Below, piece by piece: positions 5,649 through 10,735 of a stretch of DNA of 10,735 bases. The DNA comes from CAYTEO01 sp964436825 (lineage in GTDB: Bacteria; Krumholzibacteriota; Krumholzibacteriia; LZORAL124-64-63): positions 1 to 10,735 of the forward strand of contig CAYTEO010000067.1 in assembly GCA_964436825.1 (NCBI GenBank). Direction: 5' to 3'. The translations under genes and the position numbers were made by a program. Position 1 is the stretch's first letter; each line of letters starts with the position of its first letter. The notes under the pieces are model-generated. The model saw nothing but the letters and a program-made list of their open reading frames with translations. It did not search any database and was not told where the DNA came from.

Positions 5649-7551
5649 GTTACCGCGCGCAGCGATGGCCGGAGTCCTGCTCTGCCTGTCCGTCGCCGTC
5701 CCCGTCCTGGCCACCCCAGCCGCACCGGCCAAGCCGTACGGGCAACTCGTCGCCGAGATCGTGGCCTTCCTGGAGAGCGATGTCGGGATCGGCGGGATCC
5801 GCACCAACGACAACGATCCCGATGGATATCCCGTCCCCCCCTACTTCTATCACTACGGGATCCGGGACAACAACAATCTCTGGAGCAGCGTGCTGGGTTA
5901 TCCCGGTTTCCGCTCGGTCAGCTATCCCGCCTTCACGGCCAGCGTGGCCATCGACGCCTTCCTGGCGGCGTGGGTCTACCTGGGCGACGCCGAGGCACTG
6001 GCGCGCGCCCGCCAGTTCGCCGACTGGGTCCTGGAGCATCGCACCCCCCCGACGGATCTCTACGGCAACCTCCCGTACAGCACCCAGACCGACGGTGTCA
6101 TGGGCGGCGGTTGGGACGGCGAGGCCATCATGCCGGACAAGGCTGCCATGTTCGGCCGCCGTCTGGTGGCCCTGTTCGATGCCACGGGCGACTCCCTCTA
6201 CTGGCAGGGGGCCCTGGAGATCGCCGCCACCCTGGCCGCGACCCAGATCGACACCGGTGGCGTCGACCAGGTGGGCCGATGGCCGTTCCGGGTCCGGCCC
6301 GGCGACGGGCTGGTGACGCAGGACTACACCAGCCACCTCATGCCCCACGTCCGTTTCCTGGAGACGATGGGGGAGCGGACGGGCACGGTGGCATGGAAGG
6401 CGGCGGCGCAGCGGGCATGGCAGTGGTTGCTGGCCAACCCGTGCAACCCCGCCAGCCCCGACTACATGCGCTGGGAGGCTTTCTACGAGGACCAGTCTCC
6501 CGAGCAGCAGACCGGCCTGGGCGACCACTACTCGGCCAACGAGATGATCGTCGAGCTGCTGCACCGCCGCCCCGACGGCTGGCAGCAGATGGCGCACGAC
6601 ATCGCCGACTGGATCATGGATCGTTACCTCATCGACACGCCGGGGACGAACCTCGGCGACTACTACCCGTGCACCTACGAGTGGACCGGGTGGATGGAGG
6701 CGACCTTCGCTTCGACCCTCCAGTTCGCCCGCACCTGCCTGTTGCTGGACCGGGAGCTGGCCGGCGATCCCCTGCACGACCCCGCCTGGTATCCGCTCGC
6801 GCTGGACATGGCGCTGGTGGCGAGCTGGGGCCAGAACGACCGCGACGTCGCCCAGGACGGGCGGATGTTCACGTCGGTCCGTGACATCCCGGGTTTCGTC
6901 ACGGACATGAGCTGGTACGAGCAGAACTTCAACACGGTCAAGTACCTGCTGGAGATGATGGCCCTGGAGCCGTCCCTGGCGCCGCAGGGGGAGGGCCATC
7001 TGCTGGACGCTGTGGAGCCGTTGACGTCGATCGCCTATCCCGATACCGCCGGCGTGGTCGTCCGCTACACCGTCCGTGGCGGGTCGGGGCGTGAGCTGCT
7101 GAAACTGGCGGCGCCGCCGGTCGCGGTCCTCGCGGCGGGCACGCCCCTGCCGGTGATCGCCACCGGCGACACCCTGGCGACCGACGGCTGGAGCTGGGAT
7201 CCGACCAGCTCGCTGCTGGAGATCCATCACTCGGCCGACCCCGTGGAGGTCCTCCGCGGGGCGACCGGTGCCGGCGACCACTCGCCGAAGCTGCCGCGGC
7301 TGACGGACCTGGGAGGGGGGCGACTCCGCCTGGAGCTGGGCGGTCCGTCGCCCGTCACCGTCGACGTCCACGACCTGCGCGGCCGCCTGGTGCGCCGTCT
7401 GGCCCGGGAGCGGCTGCTCCCTGCCGGGGTCCACCTGTTGACCTGGGACGGGCGCGACGACGCCGGCAGGCGCTGTGGTGCCGGGACCTACCTGGTGGCC
7501 GTCCGGACCGGGGACAGGCGTGTCGCCGGCCGGGTCGTCCTTGTCCGCTGA
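5638..7551 (+). CDS. Secreted six-hairpin glycosidase-like protein with C-terminal FlgD-like Ig domain
   Basis: 637-residue exported protein. Residues 1-25 form a Sec signal peptide with a VLA cleavage motif. Residues 30 to about 450 are rich in Trp, Tyr and Asp with repeating helical blocks, suggesting an (alpha/alpha)6 barrel of the six-hairpin glycosidase or epimerase type; notable stretches are RDNNNLWSS, GGGWDGEAIMPDKAAMFGRRL near 156-176 (acidic residues Asp160 and Glu162) and WYEQNFN near 426. I cannot place it in a named glycoside hydrolase or lyase family, so no reaction is claimed. Residues 450-550 look like a beta-rich linker domain. Residues 573-637 are a FlgD-like Ig module (VTVDVHDLRGRLVRRL, then PAGVHLLTWDGRDDAG and GAGTYLVAV), often found at the C-terminus of secreted proteins and linked to type IX-like sorting or cell-surface attachment. 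It starts inside the methyltransferase gene and is followed 38 nt later by a lipoprotein phosphatase, suggesting an envelope-directed operon. Confidence 0.85.
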   Translation: MRTELPRAAMAGVLLCLSVAVPVLATPAAPAKPYGQLVAEIVAFLESDVGIGGIRTNDNDPDGYPVPPYFYHYGIRDNNNLWSSVLGYPGFRSVSYPAFTASVAIDAFLAAWVYLGDAEALARARQFADWVLEHRTPPTDLYGNLPYSTQTDGVMGGGWDGEAIMPDKAAMFGRRLVALFDATGDSLYWQGALEIAATLAATQIDTGGVDQVGRWPFRVRPGDGLVTQDYTSHLMPHVRFLETMGERTGTVAWKAAAQRAWQWLLANPCNPASPDYMRWEAFYEDQSPEQQTGLGDHYSANEMIVELLHRRPDGWQQMAHDIADWIMDRYLIDTPGTNLGDYYPCTYEWTGWMEATFASTLQFARTCLLLDRELAGDPLHDPAWYPLALDMALVASWGQNDRDVAQDGRMFTSVRDIPGFVTDMSWYEQNFNTVKYLLEMMALEPSLAPQGEGHLLDAVEPLTSIAYPDTAGVVVRYTVRGGSGRELLKLAAPPVAVLAAGTPLPVIATGDTLATDGWSWDPTSSLLEIHHSADPVEVLRGATGAGDHSPKLPRLTDLGGGRLRLELGGPSPVTVDVHDLRGRLVRRLARERLLPAGVHLLTWDGRDDAGRRCGAGTYLVAVRTGDRRVAGRVVLVR

Positions 7552-7576
7552 GGGACCGTCCGTTTTCCTGACCGTT

Positions 7577-7582
7577 GGAGGA
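7577..7582 (+). promoter_or_regulatory. Shine-Dalgarno site that fixes the phosphatase start
   Basis: GGAGGA lies seven bases before ATG 7590. The upstream in-frame TTG at 7575 overlaps this ribosome-binding site and is rejected as a start. Confidence 0.75.
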
Positions 7583-7589
7583 ACGAGCA

Positions 7590-9167
7590 ATGCCGTCTCA
7601 CCGCAGTCCGTTCCGGCTCTCGCCGGCCGCCCTGTTCTTCACGATCGCCCTGCTGTTTCTCCTGCCGCTCCTGGGAGGGTGCCGCGGGAGCGGGGAGGCG
7701 ACCCGGCACCTGCCCCAGGAGGGCGACGGCCCCTGGAACCTGACCCTGTTCCACGTCAACGACATCCATGCCGCCTTCCTGCCCGAGCCGGCCCGCTGGC
7801 GCGACGATCACGCCCCGGTGGGCGGTCTGGTCGCCCTGGCCTCCCGCCTGGCGGAGGAGCGTCGCACCGCGCCCGCCTCGCTGCTGCTGGACGCCGGCGA
7901 CTTCATGACCGGCAACCCCGTCTGCGACATGGTCGTCGACGGGGTCGCCGGCGGCGGGCTGATCGACATGCTGAACCTGGTCGGTTTCGACGCCGACGTC
8001 GTCGGCAACCACGACTTCGACAAGGGGCGCGCGAACGCCCGCAAGCTGGCGGATCGCGCCGACTTCCCCGTGATGGCCCTGGACATCGTCGACGAGCAGG
8101 GGGAGCCGGCGTTTCCGGCCCGGCCGCCGATCCTCCACCGCGGCGGCCTGGACATCGGCGTCATCGGCGTCTCCTGCGCCGACCTGTTCGACGTGACCGC
8201 CGACGTGCGGGTCGCCGGCCTGCGCCTGCTCGACCAGGAGGAGGTGGTCCGGCGCTGGGCGCGGGAGCTTGACCCGGAGACGGACCTGCTGGTCCTGATC
8301 ACCCACAACGGGGTCGACCGGGACACGGTCCTGGCCCGCCGCCTGGCCGGCTCGGGGATCGACGTCATCGTGGGCGGCCACTCCCATACCCGGATCGAGC
8401 CGCCCCTGCTGATCGGCGAGATCCTCGTCGTCCAGGCCGGCTCGAAGCTGAAGAACCTGGGCCGGCTGGACCTGCGCGTCGAGGACGACCGTGTCGTCGC
8501 CTATCGCGGTCGCCTGATCCCCCTGCTGGCCGAGGGCGCCCACGCCGATCCCGGGCTGGAACGGCTCGTGGCCCACTACGCCGCGCGGGTCGACAGCGAG
8601 TACGGCCGGCCCATCGGCACCCTGGCCGTCCCCTGGCGGCGCGACCGCCGCGCCGAGAGCAACGTCGGCGACTGGCTCTGCGACCGCCTGCGCGAGGCGG
8701 CCGGGGCAGATGTCGCCCTGCTCAACAGCGGCACGATCCGCCGCAGCCTCGATCCCGGACCCGTGACGAAGCTGGACATCTACAGGATGCTCCCGTTCGA
8801 GAACACCCTGGTGACCTTCCGGGCCACCGGCAAGCAGCTCCGGCACATCCTGCTGACCAACGCCCGGGCGGCCGAGAGCGACCACCACGGCATCCTCCAG
8901 GTCTCCGGCCTGCGCTATGCCTACACGGTCCGCGGCGGCGAGGTGGAGCTCCTCGAGGTGACCGTCGGGGGGCAACCTCTCGACCCCGCGCGCGTCTATA
9001 CGGTGGCCTGTCCCGACTACGTCGTCATGCAGGCCGACGTCTACCTGGACATCCCGCAGCCGGAGACGACATACAGCGGCCGGACGGTCCTGGAGGCGAT
9101 CTACGACGCCGTCGCGGCGGTCGGGACGATCACGGGCGGAACCGACGGGCGGATCTCCCGCCGCTGA
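7590..9167 (+). CDS. Lipoprotein 5'-nucleotidase / UshA-type metallophosphatase
   Basis: 525-residue two-domain enzyme predicted to hydrolyse nucleoside 5'-phosphates or related phosphoesters outside the inner membrane. The N-terminus is a lipoprotein signal (hydrophobic 15-28, lipobox LGGC with Cys31), so the mature protein is lipid-anchored. The calcineurin-like metallophosphatase domain has all five metal motifs: Asp58 and His60 (NDIH), Asp104 (GD), Asn140-His141-Asp142 (GNHD), His239 (THNG) and His264/His266 (GGHSH). The C-terminal 5'-nucleotidase substrate domain shows ESNVGDW (from Glu356), LLNSGTIR (Asn379 to Arg384) and LPFENTL (Phe403), the usual nucleotide-stacking and binding segments. 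Length matches UshA/YfkN-module proteins. SoxB-like or cyclic-nucleotide activity cannot be ruled out by sequence alone. It follows the secreted barrel protein by 38 nt without an obvious terminator, so they are likely co-transcribed; a shared role in envelope scavenging of phosphate, nucleosides or sugars is plausible but inferred. Confidence 0.94.
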   Translation: MPSHRSPFRLSPAALFFTIALLFLLPLLGGCRGSGEATRHLPQEGDGPWNLTLFHVNDIHAAFLPEPARWRDDHAPVGGLVALASRLAEERRTAPASLLLDAGDFMTGNPVCDMVVDGVAGGGLIDMLNLVGFDADVVGNHDFDKGRANARKLADRADFPVMALDIVDEQGEPAFPARPPILHRGGLDIGVIGVSCADLFDVTADVRVAGLRLLDQEEVVRRWARELDPETDLLVLITHNGVDRDTVLARRLAGSGIDVIVGGHSHTRIEPPLLIGEILVVQAGSKLKNLGRLDLRVEDDRVVAYRGRLIPLLAEGAHADPGLERLVAHYAARVDSEYGRPIGTLAVPWRRDRRAESNVGDWLCDRLREAAGADVALLNSGTIRRSLDPGPVTKLDIYRMLPFENTLVTFRATGKQLRHILLTNARAAESDHHGILQVSGLRYAYTVRGGEVELLEVTVGGQPLDPARVYTVACPDYVVMQADVYLDIPQPETTYSGRTVLEAIYDAVAAVGTITGGTDGRISRR

Positions 9168-9236
9168 ACCTCCCCGCGTCGACGGGCGCGGAATCACCAC
9201 CACCGGCTGCGGCCGGCAGCGAGAGAGGACGTGACG

Positions 9237-10004
9237 ATGGCACACGAGATCGACTACCGGATCGTCGGCGACGACATGCAGGCCGTCATCGTGGAGCTGG
9301 ATCCCGGCGAGGCCGTCCAGGCCGAGGCCGGCGCCATGCTCTTCATGGAGCCGGGCGTGGAGATGAACACCGGCACCGGCGGCGGCCTGATGGCCGGCCT
9401 CAAGCGAGCCATCACCGGCGAGAGCTTCTTCATCACCACGTTCAAGCACACCGGCCAGGGCAAGTCGCACGTGGCCTTCGCCGCCCCCTACCCCGGCCGG
9501 ATCGTCCCGCTGCCCCTGGACGAGATGGGCGGCTCGATGCTCTGCCAGAAGGACGCCTTCCTCTGCTGCGCCTACGGCATCGACATCGGCGTCGCCTTCA
9601 CCAAGCGCCTGGGCGCCGGGCTGTTCGGCGGCGAGGGGTTCATCCTGCAGAAGCTCACCGGCGACGGGCTGGCCTTCTGCCACGCCGGCGGCGCGATCAT
9701 GGAGCGCCGGCTGGAGCCGGGGGAGACCCTGCGCCTGGACACCGGCTGCCTGGTGGCCTTCCAGGCCACGGTCGACTACGACATCAAGTTCGTCGGCGGG
9801 TTCAAGAACGCCCTGTTCGGCGGCGAGGGGCTGTTCTTCGCCACGCTGACCGGTCCCGGTCTGGTCTACCTGCAGACCCTGCCCTTCAGCCGCCTGGCAG
9901 ACCGGATCCTCGGCGCCCTGGGCCGCAACAGGGGCGAGCACCGCGGCGCCGGCGGTCTGCTGGGCAAGAAGGGGATCCTGGGGGATCTGATCAGCGGGGA
10001 TTGA
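9237..10004 (+). CDS. TIGR00266/AIM24-family protein
   Basis: 255-residue cytoplasmic-looking protein of the TIGR00266 family, related to mitochondrial AIM24; biochemical function in bacteria is not established. Recognisable family text is EIDYRIVGDDMQAVIVELDP, the AEAGAMLFMEPGVEM segment, then GGGLMAGLKRAITGESFF, and an internal near-repeat of the beta-rich core: FGGEGFILQKLTGDGL (about residues 124-139) and FGGEGLFFATLTGPGL (about 193-208). The C-terminus is short, charged and glycine-rich, ending near GKKGILGDLISG. ATG 9237 is chosen because AGGA at 9226-9229 is seven bases upstream; the GTG at 9231 sits only one base from that site. The gap of 69 nt from the phosphatase carries no strong terminator, so read-through is possible. 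Family membership is confident; role is unknown. Confidence 0.92.
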   Translation: MAHEIDYRIVGDDMQAVIVELDPGEAVQAEAGAMLFMEPGVEMNTGTGGGLMAGLKRAITGESFFITTFKHTGQGKSHVAFAAPYPGRIVPLPLDEMGGSMLCQKDAFLCCAYGIDIGVAFTKRLGAGLFGGEGFILQKLTGDGLAFCHAGGAIMERRLEPGETLRLDTGCLVAFQATVDYDIKFVGGFKNALFGGEGLFFATLTGPGLVYLQTLPFSRLADRILGALGRNRGEHRGAGGLLGKKGILGDLISGD

Positions 10005-10034
10005 GCGGCATCGGGGAGTCGAGGGAGCGGGCTC

Positions 10035-10064
10035 TTGAACACAGGGGCCCGTTCATGTTATCTT
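10035..10064 (+). promoter_or_regulatory. Sigma70-like promoter for the small exported protein
   Basis: TTGAAC (10035-10040, four of six to the -35 consensus) lies 18 nt before TATCTT (10059-10064), which is preceded by TGT as in an extended -10 element; the alternative hexamer TTATCT gives a 17-nt spacer. This is one of the clearest AT-rich promoter-like blocks in the window and sits in the 103-nt gap before the gene at 10108. A weak hairpin (CGGGC 10028-10032 with GCCCG 10047-10051) overlaps the -35. Confidence 0.55.
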
Positions 10065-10107
10065 GTGATGGTTCTTGATCACAGATTCCATCAAAGGGAA
10101 GATGCCG

Positions 10108-10668
10108 ATGAGTCGGTCGCTACGGTGCTGTCTGCTGGCGCTGTTCCTGTCGATCCCCCTGGCCGCCGCCGCCCAGTCGGTCGTCGTCTCCGTTCGCGCC
10201 GTCACCGACGAGCACGACTCCGGCATCCACCTGTTCGGCTTCCACGACGACGCCCTACTCGGCATCGACGACTACGACGTCCCCGAACCGCCCCTGCCGC
10301 CCTCGGGCTACCTGGCCCTGGCCTTCACGATGGACCTGCCCGACGTCCCGCTGCCCAACCGCTGGCGCAACGAGCTGCGGCCGTCGATGATCTTCGAGGA
10401 CCAGGCCGAGACGTGGCATCTGCTGGTCGACACGGACGAGACGGGATACCTGCTGCTGCTGTTCGACGTGCCGGAGGGGGCCCAGTACCCCTTGGCCCTG
10501 GAGATCGCCTCGGAGACCCGCGGCGGCGAGCGGCACGACATCCCCGCCGAGGTTCTCTGGCCCATCACCGATCATCACATGGAGCTGCTGCTGACCCTGA
10601 CCTCCAGTGTCGCCATCCCCGACGAAAGGGCGAGCTGGAGCGGGATCAAGGCGCTCTTCGGACCGTGA
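10108..10668 (+). CDS. Small exported protein of unknown function
   Basis: 186-residue predicted secreted or periplasmic protein that I do not recognise. Residues 1 to about 21 form a Sec signal peptide (SRSLRCC, then hydrophobic LLALFLSIPLAAAA before Gln-Ser). The mature part is acidic, begins with a beta-strand-like SVVVSVRAVTD, and contains GIHLFGFHDDALLGIDDYDVPEPPLPPSGYLALAF. That phrase resembles the LRFGxxxxAxDGxDxxD-type openings of beta-sandwich domains found in extracellular proteins of FCB-type bacteria. A later LLVDTDETGYLLLLFD and PLALEIAS suggest a compact beta fold. Start options are TTG 10075, ATG 10102 and ATG 10108; AGGGAAG (10095-10101) is six bases before ATG 10108, and the TTG sits almost on the predicted transcription start, so 10108 is preferred. 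It has its own promoter. Its stop codon lies inside a small hairpin, and a putative IS end begins 13 nt later; the gene itself looks intact. Confidence 0.8.
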   Translation: MSRSLRCCLLALFLSIPLAAAAQSVVVSVRAVTDEHDSGIHLFGFHDDALLGIDDYDVPEPPLPPSGYLALAFTMDLPDVPLPNRWRNELRPSMIFEDQAETWHLLVDTDETGYLLLLFDVPEGAQYPLALEIASETRGGERHDIPAEVLWPITDHHMELLLTLTSSVAIPDERASWSGIKALFGP

Positions 10669-10680
10669 CGAATATCACGG
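10663..10680 (+). terminator. Small hairpin overlapping the stop codon
   Basis: CCGTGA (10663-10668, which includes the TGA stop) pairs perfectly with TCACGG (10675-10680) around loop CGAATA, followed by ATGTTTAA. The 6-bp stem plus a short T run could be a weak intrinsic terminator for the small exported protein gene. It ends one base before the proposed IS boundary. Confidence 0.35.
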
Positions 10681-10681
10681 A

Positions 10682-10735
10682 TGTTTAAGCAAAGCCAAAA
10701 TGTCCCCTTAACTGCAAAGCCAAAATGTCCCCTCA
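10682..10735. mobile_element. Putative insertion-element terminus (IS21-like), cut by the window edge
   Basis: Base composition switches abruptly from about 70% GC to AT-rich at about 10682. The sequence then begins TGTTTAAGC and contains two identical 20-bp repeats at 25-bp spacing. Several short repeats at an element end, and TG...CA termini, are known features of IS21-family insertion sequences, and repeats containing AAAATGTCCCC are familiar to me from such ends. No transposase gene or second end is in view, so this remains inference; a repeat-limited contig end is also possible. Confidence 0.45.
10689..10733 (+). repeat. Two tandem 20-bp direct repeats, 25-bp period
   Basis: GCAAAGCCAAAATGTCCCCT occurs at 10689-10708 and again, without mismatch, at 10714-10733, separated by TAACT. 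The array reaches to within two bases of the window end, so more copies may follow. Confidence 0.95.

Noticed and set aside
5650..7590. 646-codon open frame on the minus strand
   Set aside because: Antisense to the secreted barrel protein, which has a signal peptide, a good ribosome-binding site and a recognisable C-terminal domain; the antisense product shows none of these.
7488..9941. 817-codon open frame on the minus strand
   Set aside because: It runs antisense through the phosphatase and AIM24-family genes, is dominated by Gly/Ala/Val/His/Gln low-complexity text, and has no recognisable domain. Long antisense frames are expected in DNA with very high third-position GC.
10035..10688. 217-codon plus-strand frame over the small exported protein
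   Set aside because: It begins within the promoter -35 and reads as Arg/Pro-rich low-complexity text, whereas the alternate frame gives a clean signal peptide and ribosome-binding site.
10689..10733. CRISPR-like repeat pair
   Set aside because: The spacing between copies is only 5 bases, far too short for spacers, and no cas gene is present.

Overview
The window is a very GC-rich (visually about two-thirds G+C, with strong G/C preference at third codon positions) bacterial chromosome segment holding eight protein-coding genes and, at its right edge, what looks like the start of an insertion element. No rRNA, tRNA or CRISPR array was seen. The best lineage hint is the secreted protein at 5638-7551. 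It ends in a FlgD-like Ig domain with the 'D..G..V......pAG.h...WDGrD..G....G.Y.....' pattern, which is common in exported proteins of GC-rich FCB-type lineages such as Candidatus Eisenbacteria, Krumholzibacteriota and Latescibacteria. This is an inference from one domain.

Left part (1-2400, plus strand): a polytopic membrane protein resembling DUF6798/GT-C proteins, whose reading frame is still open at the window edge, then a beta-class carbonic anhydrase with all zinc ligands. A perfect 12-bp hairpin sits between the convergent ends of the carbonic anhydrase and the next gene.

Middle minus-strand block (2405-4939): transcription runs from a GT-C-like polytopic membrane protein (3647-4939) into an isocitrate/isopropylmalate-family dehydrogenase (2405-3532), with a 114-nt gap that contains a hairpin.

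Divergent region (4940-5063): this separates the minus block from a plus-strand run of genes. It carries three copies of the heptamer GCGGGAA/TTCCCGC, two of them fused into a 12-bp palindrome, beside an AT-rich TATGAT box. It looks like an operator/promoter shared by the two directions.

Right plus-strand run (5064-10004): an S4-less TlyA/FtsJ-type methyltransferase overlaps the start of a secreted six-hairpin-like protein with a FlgD-like C-terminus. A lipoprotein 5'-nucleotidase/UshA-type phosphatase follows after 38 nt, and a TIGR00266/AIM24-family protein after 69 nt. The first two are almost certainly translationally coupled; the rest may be co-transcribed. A small exported protein of unknown function (10108-10668) has its own sigma70-like promoter.

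Only 13 nt past that last stop codon the base composition changes, and two 20-bp identical repeats at a 25-bp period begin and run to the window end. This is most simply the multi-repeat terminus of an IS21-like element, cut by the window. The content is mostly accessory or housekeeping metabolism and envelope functions. I do not see a convincing new defence or mobile system, but several sequence-level oddities are listed.
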